A DNA stretch of 64,000 nt. It comes from Phytoseiulus persimilis (lineage: Eukaryota > Arthropoda > Arachnida > Mesostigmata > Phytoseiidae). Shown here in pieces: positions 53,508-64,000 of the stretch. The first letter of the stretch is position 1; the number at the start of each line of letters is the position of its first letter. The DNA lies in the NCBI GenBank assembly GCA_037576195.1, contig CM075102.1, positions 9,548,001 to 9,612,000 on the forward strand. Reading direction: 5' to 3'. A model generated the notes under the pieces. It searched no databases. It was not told where the DNA came from and saw nothing but the letters and a program-made list of their open reading frames with translations. Both the position numbers and the translations under genes were made by a program.

Positions 53508-53515
53508 GTAAATAA
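53508..53515 (+). promoter_or_regulatory. Pumilio/PUF response element 3 (TGTAAATA), overlapping the poly(A) signal
   Basis: This is a third exact UGUANAUA match. It overlaps the AATAAA hexamer by four bases, so protein bound here could also affect 3' end formation or deadenylation. That consequence is inference. Confidence 0.5.
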
Positions 53516-53517
53516 AT
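53512..53517 (+). terminator. Polyadenylation signal AATAAA
   Basis: This canonical hexamer lies 410 bases after the stop codon. It is the only AATAAA between the stop codon and this point, so it is the likely 3' end signal of the atonal-like transcript. Confidence 0.7.
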
Positions 53518-56500
53518 GCCAACAAGTGCCATTGAAGTTGAAAGTGAATGAGCTTCTTCGATTCGAATAAGTTGAACAGCAGAAGGGGAGTCGACTGAAA
53601 AGTTTCATGCTGCTCTTCATGGACTTGGAAGTAATCTCGATGGGAGACTAATTCGAGCGGAGGAAGTCGCTCTTTCGGTCTGATTCGCCCGCTTGCCGCT
53701 CTTCATTGCCATCATTTGCCGCTTCCTTAGGCTCTGCGATCCGAGGAAAGTCTCCTCGGACTCCGCTCGACTATGAGAGGCATTGATCCCCACAGTATCT
53801 AGCGACTCTCGAACTTTTGTGGCTTTTCGCTCTGGCCAACCGTCGAGGTGACATGCAAGCGAGGGTACACTCTGAACGGGCCCATTGAGGCTCGGACGAC
53901 CTCTGGAAACTGACCAATAACAGTTCAGAACCGACCTGATGAGAATCTCAGACGATATTTCGTTCGACTTGCGGATCCTTGACGTCGGACTTCCTCAGAG
54001 AATAACGGGATCACTCCGATCTGAATCAGTCGTCGTGACCGGAAAACTCATCAGAGAGCACCAGCTCAAGGACCTGATGTGCACAAAGTGAGGAGCAGGT
54101 TTTCTCAAGGCAAACACGTGGCCGAGCAATTAGGTCGGTGTTTGGAGATCCAGCAACATTATTTGCGATTTCCATTCACAAGTTAATATTTGCGGAAAAC
54201 GTACACTGAGCAGCCCGAGCACGCTGGATCGAGCGGTGGAATGAAAAGACGAGCGCAGAGAGGAATCGTGCATTTTTAACTAGCCCGACCGATTGTGGCA
54301 TGCGCGATCGTGTATCCTACTCAGACAAAATACGCCGGGTTGGTGTTGTTGTTGTCGTCGTCGTCAGCCGCGGTCAACGTATGGGCACAGCAAGAAGACT
54401 ACTCTGTCCACCAGAGGTTGTCGAGCTTGCCTGTTGGCTCTGTTACCCAGTTCGAGGACCTGCGCTAGCTCGGAAGGGATGCGATCATCTCATGGGCCTC
54501 CCGGTTGCCAAGCCTTAGCGTCCGGTCTCTGTTTCCCTGGCCGGCGTAGACCTCCAGCATAGACTTCCGGCATAAGCCCGAAAACAACGGAAACCATTTC
54601 CGGAGACATGATTTTGGCGGTGAGTTGGAGCGTCGGTGGTGAGCCGGATCGTCAGCTGCGATACCTCACGCAAATCTGCACGAAAATCGAACAGAACACT
54701 CGAGGCTCACTGCCGTCCGATGGGTTCAAATCCATCCATCCTGGCGAGCGATCATCTCATGGCCTCGTTCCCTCTTCAGATGGAGGATGTTTTCTGATGT
54801 TCCTTGTCTCCGTGTCATGAGCGCATAAAATCTTGAAGGATCAAGAATTATTGATGAAAAGGGGAAGGAGAATCAAACGCGGGAGCGAGCGAGCGAACGG
54901 CCAGCCAGCACATCTGTGCTGTTGAACCAGTTCCGATCGCAGCGAAATTAATGATCCTAGTGTAGATGAGTATTTGTAGAAGAGGGAGAAGAAAACTATC
55001 AAGGACCACTGATAAAGGACAGGGAGGCTACGACCGTCGGGCGGACGTCTGGTTGAGCCGCACAACTACAGAAGCTAAAGGCAAGTAAGCGAGCTTGAAA
55101 ACTATAAATCAAAAATGTAACACATTCGAGATTATATTGTTGGAACCGTTCTTACTGGATCGCCTGTTCCGATTTCGGCTCTCGGTCCGCAGCGGCTCCT
55201 CCGTAGCTTCCGCAGCTCGAAAATTGAATAAGACTACCGTGGCGCCCCCTGGCGGGGAGAAGAGCATTCCTTCCTCGGGGAACCGGGTCCGTTACAGTTG
55301 ATCTTTTGCGCAGCACTTTGTTTCCCTCGGAGTTCGCTGCCCGGAGTCGCTCGGAGCAAATTCGCACCGGAAGATGAACCAAGCAGAATGCAACAACGAA
55401 GAAGTTTTTTTCTGAAAACTGTCATGCTTCGGCACACCGAAAGTAACATCCCCCGAGTCGGGGTCAGTAGTCTGTCTGTCACTTTGATCCCTCGCACTCG
55501 GAGCTTCGACTGAAGGAGCTCCGGAACCGGTGAGTCTCCATCGAGGCCGGGAGCAGGCGCGAAAGTAATTATCTCGGACTGGAAACTAGTCAGAGCAAAC
55601 TTCGCTCTGTCGAAAAGCGTCGAAGCTGCGAAGTCGGCGAATATTCGACTCACGGAACGTCCGGGAATCTTGGATCATATTCTCCCAAACTTCGTTGTTT
55701 ATGGGCCCATAAACCGTATCTTAATCCTCTCAGTCGACCCCAGATTCTGCGAGAAACATTGAAAAGCCTGCTTCGCAGACTGCAGCACTCGCAAAAAAAA
55801 GAGCTCCTCGAAAGTTCTTTGTTCCCGTCGGAAACACTCGCCTAGGCGGGACTCGAACCATGGGGGATTGTTCCCGACAACGGCAAAACTTGTAAAACCC
55901 GGATTTCCGCTTTGCTTACTCGACAAAGTGGTCACAATCGAAAACGTTACTTTGTCACAACATGACGGTCGTTCCTCCGATGTTTTGTCGCGTCATGAGG
56001 ATTCGAACGGTTCCTAATAGAAGCCACACGTAAAGAAACTCTCCGACTCGTGTTTTGGAAGAGCGTGGAGGGCTGAAATGGGCGCGTCGAACGCGAACTC
56101 GGCTTTCTCGTAACGGAAGGGAGTCTTCGGAGATTCTTCGGTCAGCGACCGAATATTTCCACATTATTCCCATCCCAAGTGGTAGTCGGCCGCCGTGGAT
56201 TTGATGCTCTTCTTGCTCAACTTCGATCCGACCTTTTCGGGCGTGTGTCCACTCCGGACGACCCCGGACGCAATTACGTCCTCAAATACACACGTGAGAA
56301 ACATACATTTTGACGCATCTGTCTGTTAGTTTAGCGTCGAGGGCGGCGGAAGGTCGATCGGAACTGCGTCTACGTCAACGACGAAAACGATCGAAATTAC
56401 AGTCACTTGCACCCAGTAGCAGTCGGCCGGACGGTGAACCCTTCATTTCGAAAGGTGCGCGAGCGACGAACACCCCATTCAGAGCAAACAAGGTGTGAAC

Positions 56501-56812
56501 TTCTCGATTTGATTTCTCGGAACATCTTCACCTTCGAGCCGATGACTTTCGGAGAACCTTTCATTGGTCATCAGGTTCATACGCGGCGATCGTGCTTGAA
56601 AAAGGGACGCCACTATCCTCTCTCTCTCTCCAGCTGCGACAACGAACGGGTTCGTTAACTTCGGTGTCGTAGCCGTCGCCGCTGCAATTCCTGTGATGGC
56701 GTACTTCAGAGGAGCATTCGAGTTGAAGGCGGACGCACAAACTACACCTGAAGCTAGGTCAAGTATCATACTATGATCGGGATCTTCAGGCCACCTGACT
56801 TGTTCGCCCAAT

Positions 56813-56833
56813 CCCCCCCCCCCCCCCCTCCCC
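56813..56833. repeat. Homopolymer tract of 16 C followed by TCCCC
   Basis: Sixteen C in a row are followed by a T and four more C. It resembles the G tract at 17.9 kb read on the other strand. Its length may be uncertain. Confidence 0.88.
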
Positions 56834-57274
56834 GTCGTGGAATAAGTTGAGTTTGGGAACGGGGAGCTCGACTCCGAACTCCATTCTGCGAGCAATTCCT
56901 GCGGGTTGTAGTCAAAAACTACGAATACCGCTGCGAATAATTCTTCAAATGGGGGAGAAATGCACATGGACGTTTTTGGAACGGAGTCTCCGATGTAGTT
57001 TCAGATTTTTACAAGAAGTCACATCTAGAGTTTCGCGGTGATCCGTAGTTTTGTGCACTCGGGAAGGAGGCTGCTCTCGGACGCTGGTTTATGAGGATGA
57101 ATGAAAGTTCGAGAAAATTCAGCTGGAAGCTACTGATCCCCCTCCCTCGGATCCCATTCCGCCTCAAGCTCATTACCAGCTTCCCGAGTCGCGATGGCGA
57201 GAAGCCACATACATTCTGCAGGGAACTTGCGAGCTACTCAGTGAGACATCAAGGTATAATTAGAGTGGGGGAGC

Positions 57275-57333
57275 GGGCAAGCTAGCGGGCCGGCCGGCAA
57301 GCAAGCAAGCAATCAGTCAGTCGGTCGGCCGGG
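57275..57333. repeat. Degenerate tetranucleotide tract (GGCA, AGCA, GTCA, GGTC units)
   Basis: Successive blocks of CCGG, GCAA, AGTC and GGTC units give a diverged tetranucleotide array. No gene crosses it. Confidence 0.7.
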
Positions 57334-59993
57334 TCGAGGACACTCGAATGTGTTCTCGTGGACTCGCCGACGGGCTTCTTCCTTTGCTGCGTGCGTCATG
57401 CAGCACGACCGGACACAAGGGCCCGTCGGCGGGAAAGCGGTCTCATTCGTTCCTCTGGATGGAACCGCCGATCACCCTAATGCAGGAGTTCATCGCTCTC
57501 ACCGCATCGCAGGTCCCAGAAACGACTTCCTGAAGTGCGTTCCAGCTGCTGCGTCCACCCTCTGTCCCAGGAGGGCATCCGTTCGTTTTAACGCTCGACT
57601 CGACAGCAGGCCTTTCCTCTAGACTTTGCGGCCTTCAATCTCTTCAAATTCGCGCCGGATATTGTGCTCAGGTGCCTCCACATACCCCGATTGACATTGA
57701 GAACCCTGTGTCAGAGACCACACAGTTGGTTCCCATCCATCCCTCTCCAGTGCAAACGTGGAATTCCGATTCTTCCAGATTGTGCGAAGAATCGCGAGGG
57801 GCCACCACGGCGGGTGAGGAAAACTCGCTTCCTTGGGCAAACAGGAAACTTCTGACACCGTGAAGCGAGTGAATATTTCTGAGAGAGAATCGGAACTTGA
57901 GACAGCCATCCAGCAAAGTCCCGAGAACCGGACTTCCAGTTTTCAGGAAACCAACCGCCCAGATCTGACTGCTCCAAGACGAATGTTCAGGAAAACATCG
58001 GCATGATTGGGTGCCTATGCACGATACGAATCCGTTTTGCCGAATGATCCTTTGGGTGCTCAGTCCCATTAGTGAAACATCGTTTCGCTCATGAACCCTG
58101 ATCGTTCCCCGCACGTCATCATATTGTCAACAGTTGTGACGATTCGAGGTAATGAGCTTGGCTCGAACAAGATTTCTCTTCTCAATTACAAGAGACAGCA
58201 ATTACGGGAATGTATCGATATGCCTCGCCATTCATCTTTGGATATTCTTCATTTCTTGTCTGATATTTTATCCCGATATAGCTGATTTCGCTCGTCTGTA
58301 CAGTTTCTGGAATGCTTGTCTCCAATGCCATTGCTCACGGCCTCGTTCCGCTGGCTTCCCGGTGTGGATGATCTGCGTGCGTGCCCCCTCTACGGCATGG
58401 TTCTCCTCTCTGCTTCTAAATCCAGCTCACTCAAACCTTCAGCATGAGCGATGGTACGAGCTTCAATCACTTTTCGCGGAACATCTATTCGTCACTGCAG
58501 TGGCCGAGGCTTTCCCCTCTGAGCTGACCTCACATTTCCGTACCCCGTTCCCGGTGTCATCGCAACGCGTGAGAAGATGCTCCACAGGTTCAACTATGAG
58601 ATCCCGCCCTCGCCTTCAGAGCTGGATCCCATGAACTCTTCGCTGTAACACCGAATGTTGAAAAACCGATACGGTGCGAAGTTTGGAATATTCTTTCGGT
58701 TTATGCATGCACTACGAACTTGCCCCTCCCTCGAAGTTAGATGGGTCCTCCATTGGTTTCGGCGGATAGCAGCGACTCGAGAAGCGTCGCGGCAGCGTTT
58801 TGCTCCTCGCTCTGCGACACGTCGAAGCCACACATCGAGATTCTTTTTGAACCACCCGCTTGAATGAACGTCCGCTTGGATCTGTGGACGGACGGACGGA
58901 TCGTCCGCCAGCGAAAGCCGTACATCACAAAGGCCATGAAGAGACCTCCCGGGACTCGCATTAATGTTCCATCAATAACGTAGATACCATCTACACCAGC
59001 CAAAGGGTGGCGGGCTGGTGGACGCACGAGCGCAGTAACGAACGGAGAGGTGGATGTCGTCTGGTTTCGGGAATCGATATCCACCCGGCTTCTACCGGAG
59101 GATCTCTGCTCCGTTCCCTGCCTCCAGAGTGGAATCTCTCTGTTTTTCGATTGCAGCCGATTTGTTCTGAGTTCGCCTCGTTCCGTGGCCAGCGTCACTA
59201 CTGAATATCTGAGGCATCGATCAAAGAGTCCTGCAAGCGCGAGAGTAAGGAGTCGACAATTAAACGCAGTGAGGGAAAACATCGATGAAGGAAACAAAAG
59301 TTTAGTCAAAAGCCTGAACAACGTTCGGCGACGCACGTTCCGCCGGCCGAAAGTTTGCACAGGCCGATCGCTGCTGCACGAGCGGCTTTCCGAGATAATT
59401 ATTGACAAATCAGTGATTGATGTAATCAGGTTAGCGCTGGGCACGGAACATGGGAAGGGCGAGAAGAACATAAGAAAAACAGAACGCTCGTGCCTGCGCT
59501 CCTGCATGCGAAGGGCAGCTCTGCGTTTTCTCTCTGGTGGGAGGATCTCGGGGTTTAGGGTGAACGCGCGAAAAAAACATGAGAGAGGAAAACAGCGCTC
59601 CTACTAAATCAAACACCCGAGACGGTGCAAAACTTGTTAGCTCAGTCGTCAGGAGATTGCCTGGACGAGCGGTGCGGGACGGGAGATTCATCCTTGAATC
59701 CAGTTCCTTCCTAACAAAACTTTTGCTTCGGAGGAATGGTGGTGCAATTGGAATCAACGGCGCTGTCTCGTGTCTTCAAACGGAGGGGAACGTTAACCAC
59801 CCGCTCTTCCGAATACGGATGTTTTGTTTCATTCTGATTCCGAGAAAATCTCGCGCTTCAACCGTCCGGGCTCCTGCGTTGGAAATACGAAGCTTTCTGG
59901 GCGAGGTCAGCGCCCTTTGGAACCGGGAAATCAGAATTGTCCCGGCGGGGGCCAAAGACTCAAGTCTCAGGAGAAGTGCACTGGATCAACCTT

Positions 59994-60579
59994 GAGTTCC
60001 TTTGCCGTGTTCGGAGGGATCATGGCTTCGGTCGCTGATATCGAGGAAACATCAAGAACCGTGACTCTGCATCGCTTGTATGAGCATTGCTACCGATTCG
60101 GCCCTTCTTTCGCTCCCTTGAAAACTTTCCATGTGGCGATTCAGTCGGGAGCTTTTCCGACCCACAATCAACCAACTTCCATCGATAAACTAGTGGTTGA
60201 CATTGTGCATTTTCCTCCTCTCCTAATGAGGGCTTGGGAGAACGCCTCCGTCAGAGGGAATCACCGCACATGTACCGCACAGGATTTCGAGTAGAAATTC
60301 TTAAGAGAATCAGAGAGATAGAGTATCGCGTTCTCGAATCGTTGACGACGCCAACAGGGCAATGGGGTGTATGGGGGCAGCGGGTGGAGCTCTTGCAAGA
60401 GCTGCATCAGTTAGCGATTGATCCTCATGAAAAAGAATCGAGATGCACGCGAGATCCTGAAAGACGCATACAGGCCCGATTGGCTCGTTTTGACTCTATC
60501 CCCTCCCGCCGATTTGCAACGATTCCTTCAGGGAGGCGAGTCGAGCCTTGACAAGAAATCGATGAAATTAATTCAAGCT
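59994..60579 (+). other. Protein-like stretch in alternating frames, unrecognised
   Basis: Three neighbouring plus-strand pieces have ordinary protein composition. The first, to about 60,294, includes TVTLHRLYEHCYRFGPSFAP and KLVVDIVHFPPLLMRAWEN. The second, to about 60,425, includes YRTGFRVEILKRIREIEYRV and QRVELLQELHQL. The third, 60,427-60,579, starts at an ATG and includes REILKDAYRPDWLVLTLSPP before a TAA. The frame changes twice. I recognise no family. A decayed coding region or unrecognised short exons are both possible. Confidence 0.18.
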
Positions 60580-60599
60580 TAATCGCCCGGGCTGCTCGT

Positions 60600-63200
60600 T
60601 TCTGTCCACTTCCGATCGCCCTGTCTTATCTCGTAGCGCATCGGTCATCATGAAACGTCTATTAGGCGAATACCCTTCTCCATCCAATTTCGAGAAAGAA
60701 TGTCTCTTCCTGCCACGCGCTGCTGTCAGTTCTCGACTCGGTCAGCGTTCCGTCAGCCGGGTTTGAGAGCCATCCAATCCCATTCCACGGAAGAGAGATC
60801 AAAGTTCTAATGGTTCGCTCTCGTGACATTGGGTTAGAGGCAGCTGCCATACAGTCGTGGAGAGGTGGAAACTCTGCGGGTCTGAATACTGGGGGCGGGG
60901 TTCCCTGGGGGGAATTTTGAGAGATGGCGTCATGACATGGTACTCACCAAGTCCCTATCTGATCCAAAATCCGCCGTAACAACCTCCAACATGGAACGAA
61001 TCCTGACCACACGGATTTCCAGTAAAGCACACGTGACTGCAACTCGAGGAGGGGGCGAAGCTACGCGACTCTCACGGGGAGCGGAACAACTTCGCCACAA
61101 CATGAGCGCGTGCGTGTCGATCCGTGAATCAAATCACTTCGAACGTGTTGCACTTGTGAGTATTGGTGTTCATTATTCCTGATACGTATACTGACACTCT
61201 CACTCTTGATTCGCAGCGGACACCAGGAGTGAGTTTTTCCACCATTTTAGGAGGAGCCTCTCGGTTCAGCTTCTTCCGAACATACGACCACTGCTTTGAA
61301 ATTTCGCTCGTGGAGCGAGCAAAGCTGGCTCCCTGTCTGAAACCGATGGATCCCGTCTCAAACGTGAAGGCTTTAACGACGACCGCAGCATTTGTGCTGA
61401 TTTAAAGAGTGTGGCTCAGTTAGCGCCGGCTTGAGAGTCTATTGCGAGCATGAGGGTAAGGAGAGGCATTGCTCATAAACTTTTTGGTTGGTCTGCCTGC
61501 ACCGCGTCTGATCTCAAGGTCAAAGAGGAAGTCTCTCCTCGTTACGTAGAAAGTTTTTTTTTTCCATCCCCGCCGCTGCTCCGGAGCGTCCCATAAACCT
61601 GCGTAGTCTCCTCATTTCTACTAAAGCCTCAACCCACCTTCGGCATGGAGAGGTCGTTAGGTACCGCGTAAAGGCTCACGTGTACGCTCGGAGTTGAACA
61701 AAAAAACGCAAAAAGCGCAAGAAAAAAACAAAGCGACGAACAAGAGCGTCTCCAGCGAGAAAAATGCCGCAGGCAGGAGCAAATAGCTACAGGTACATAT
61801 CCGTAGATAGCAAGACGCTGTGTTTGGCTTCAGACTTCTGTACCGGCTTTTCCGAGCCAAGCAGTGTGGACCAGAGAAAAATACACGCTCAGACGATGCT
61901 GCCGTGTAATACTGGCCGACCTCTTTGCTTCGAAACACATCCCGATAAAGAACGGCTCATCTCCAGTCCCAAGTTTTTTTTCCCCTCCCACTGTTGTTCT
62001 GTTTTCAGCGCTTTTGTCTGAGAGCCCGCCCATCACCAGAACAACTCCGTCCAACATTGGACCCGCTGGTGACACTTCCCTCACTTAGTTTCCGCCCCTG
62101 TCCAGCCACCAAGGGGGCGGAATTTTCGCCGCGGGCCTCCGAAAACAATAGCGAAATAAAGGATATTCCTTGGAGACGTTGTATCAATAAAATTCCGAAC
62201 CCTTCCTTCGTGAATATCCGCTCCCCTCTCCTCGACCCTTTCGACTGTCCGCTCTCCAAATGGGACGATCCCACCGAGCGTGATCGATTCGTCCAGCTCA
62301 GCGAGTTCTGCGGCAGTCGATAGGGAGAACACGATGTTCGGCGGCGAACTCGAAGGGCTCCGTCGGAGGATGGTGTCGGGGGGTTTCATGAGTTGCCCTC
62401 AGGGCTAGATATACGATGCAGAGTCGAACAGCTGTAATGTGCGGAGCAGGAATCGGAAAACTTGGGACCCAGACCTGAGTCAGTTCTCGACGCCCACATT
62501 CATGAACCCTGCGGCTGGCCACGGGTTCTCACCGTAGCCTAAATGGGGACCTGGTTGTTCAACCACCCGGGAAAGAGTTGATTGGCAGCGTATCAGTACC
62601 TTGACTCCTGCTGATTCTTCCAGGGACTTTCAACGAGTGGGCCGATTATTTCTAACCATCAATTGATAATCAATAATTATTATTGACATCCATGGTTGTG
62701 ATTGAGTTTCAGCAGTTGGCAGTCCGGAATGGCTCCCGGAGGATGAGGGCATTCTCGGTGGCAGTTCCGGGAATTTTCATGAGAAAACGGAGATCCAGGA
62801 TCACCTATCAGGCCCCAGACGAGGAGCGCTCGCCGACCTTGGACGCGGTAGGACGAACGGACTCAAGTGCCGCGGCCGGCTGCGAAGGCCGGAGCGTCTG
62901 AGGAAAAGACCACAAGCAGCGCCGATTGAGCATCAAGCGGGTCTCCGATGATCCAGAAGCTGTATCGAGCGGGAGCTCGCTTCCAAGTCCCCCGGGACCA
63001 GTGGACGGAAAGGGGTGTGTCTCATAGAAATCACCTCCTTGTTAAGAACCTGATTGTCCGAAGGGATTCCACACGAACTCCGGGGAAAAAAGAGTTATGA
63101 ACGGAGGCAATGGCGGCACAGACGACCATGGTAGCTAATCAGCTCATACTCGTGAGCCTCGGTTCTGTAGCGAATTCTGAGCTTTTTGAATGTGATTCAT
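60600..63200. other. No gene recognised
   Basis: Only short open frames are present, with one tRNA-like remnant near 61.4 kb. T and A runs occur near 61,555 and 61,700-61,730. Confidence 0.45.
61405..61465 (+). other. tRNA-like remnant, possible SINE piece
   Basis: TGGCTCAGTTAGCGC (61,412-61,426) is a near-perfect tRNA A-box. A weak B-box-like TTGCGAGCATG lies about 30 bases downstream. No cloverleaf closes. Confidence 0.22.
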
Positions 63201-63221
63201 CGATGACGAGACGGCGAATCA

Positions 63222-63756
63222 TTGGGACTGGAATGGACAGAGTCCAATTCCAGATTTCTGGCCAACAAGCGGAAGGAAGGAATCGAGTGTCCCCTGCTTC
63301 CATATCATTTCACCCGAGAGGCTCGCGGAGAAGGGGATATCTATCGTTTTCCATGGGTCTCCTTCATGGAAGAAGCTCGCTGTGCGATTTTCTCATCGGA
63401 TATGTCCCTACCCCGACCGGACTTCCAATCAGGGAGTCTGCATTGTGGATCAATGGAAGACTCATCCCGATGTTTGTCAGGACATTTCTAGAGTTCTCTA
63501 ATCGGATGGTTTCTTCAACGAATTAAAACTCGAACGGGAAAATCCGAGGGCCTTAGCTGATATCGAAAGAACTCCTGACCTGAAAGCGTCTCAGACGAGC
63601 AGATCGTGTGCATCAATGATAGACTAGAATTTTCGGAGTCGCGATCGGAGGACTCGCGTTTGACAACAAATCATATCAACCGAACGGTACATTCGTTCAA
63701 GGGAAACTGATTCCCCATGAGGCTGGTGAATCTCATGGGCCTGATGAAATTTGAGG
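63222..63756 (+). pseudogene. Broken protein-like fragment, weakly similar to the 50 kb stretch
   Basis: Short motifs recall the minus-strand stretch at 50 kb. One plus frame reads PWVSFMEEARCAIF. It is followed after a frame change by PTGLPIRESALWINGRLIP (to about 63,470) and FVRTFLEFSN. After several stops the same frame resumes with FGVAIGGLAFDNKSYQPNG and FVQGKLIPHEAG (63,632-63,756). The repeated G-(R/K)-LIP pieces suggest two diverged copies of one unit, which may continue toward the window end. The frame change has no room for an intron and stops lie between the copies, so a decayed gene is more likely than a working one. DM9/DUF3421 is the nearest family I can suggest; the resemblance is weak and could be chance. 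Confidence 0.2.
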
Positions 63757-64000
63757 ACAAAACTTCGTACAAAGTTCCATTATATTTCACCACAGGAATG
63801 ACGAAGCACCGAAAAAATGCATCCATTGTCATGGGGAAAACCTTTTCGCTTCGAAATAATCAGACCTTGAATTTTCAGGCCCTGATCACGAATCAGATTG
63901 GTCAACTGTTCTTGCATGGAAATAGAGGAATATGGAACGAATTGAATTCTGTGCCCGGACAGTTCCACTGAGGGCATATCCAACCACCGGAAGACGAAAA

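Larger units (their letters stand above)
53103..53535 (+). other. 3' UTR of the atonal-like gene (predicted), about 430 nt
   Basis: The sequence after the stop codon becomes more AT-rich than its surroundings and ends at a canonical AATAAA (53,512-53,517) followed by a GT-containing stretch. It carries three copies of the PUF-protein element TGTANATA, listed separately. The cleavage site, roughly 53,530-53,540, is inferred from the usual 10-30 base distance to the signal. Confidence 0.65.
53540..59990. other. No gene recognised downstream of the atonal-like gene
   Basis: The stretch holds the C tract at 56.8 kb and the tetranucleotide tract at 57.3 kb. The longest open frame of the window, 256 codons on the minus strand (58,737-59,507), lies here. 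It is Arg/Ser-rich and faces a 185-codon plus frame. I recognise no domain in it. Confidence 0.45.

Noticed and set aside
54481..54762. 15-mer GCGATCATCTCATGG repeated at 54,481 and 54,748
   Set aside because: About two repeated 15-mers are expected by chance in a window of this size. The closeness is mildly suggestive but the flanks do not align.
54723..55859. Perfect B-box sequences GGTTCAAATCC (54,723, plus) and GGTTCGAGTCC (55,849-55,859, minus)
   Set aside because: Neither has an A-box at normal spacing or arms that fold into a tRNA.
58737..59507. 256-codon minus-strand open frame, the longest in the window, with a piece (GVDGIYVIDGTLM) faintly like the end of GMC oxidoreductases
   Set aside because: The frame is Arg/Ser-rich, has no nucleotide-binding motif at its start, and faces a 185-codon open plus frame. 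The GMC resemblance covers only about a dozen residues.
1..64000. CRISPR arrays, rRNA genes, intact transposases or reverse transcriptases, operons
   Set aside because: I saw no regularly spaced repeats and no transposase or reverse-transcriptase catalytic motifs in the open frames. The DNA is eukaryotic in character.

Overview
The window looks like arthropod nuclear DNA and is almost entirely non-coding. One gene is beyond doubt: a compact, intronless atonal-family bHLH proneural transcription factor at 52,632-53,102 on the plus strand. It has its own TATA-box promoter, a short 5' UTR without an upstream ATG, and a 3' UTR ending near an AATAAA signal at 53,512. The bHLH sits at the very C-terminus, as in arthropod Atonal proteins. 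Base composition is near even, CpG is not depleted, and TCGA is frequent (six times in the first 600 bases, against about two expected). This argues against a vertebrate and fits a compact invertebrate genome. A mite or other chelicerate is my best guess, but that is inference from the bHLH sequence and the composition.

Layout: 1-49,800 holds no gene I can identify. Most open frames there are rich in Arg and Ser, overlap open frames on the other strand, and look like by-products of the TCGA-rich composition. A few stretches have more protein-like composition but no family I can name: 7,098-7,693 (+), 24,040-24,642 (-), 49,881-50,117 (-), 59,994-60,579 (+) and 63,222-63,756 (+). The stretch at 49,881-50,117 is the best of these. 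It and the stretch at 63.4-63.7 kb share short motifs that weakly recall DM9/DUF3421 repeats. The latter has frame breaks, so it looks like a decayed gene. There are also a long GA microsatellite 1.7 kb upstream of the bHLH start codon, a few homopolymer and tri/tetranucleotide tracts, and several tRNA-like remnants with A-box/B-box resemblance, possibly SINE pieces.

Reading as a whole: the gene lies in a large gene-poor territory, as is common for developmental regulators with extended enhancers. Its 3' UTR carries three perfect UGUANAUA elements, which suggests post-transcriptional control by a Pumilio/PUF protein. I see no CRISPR array, intact transposon, rRNA, operon or new multi-gene system. 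The window's interest is in the regulation of this one gene and in the decayed protein-like fragments.
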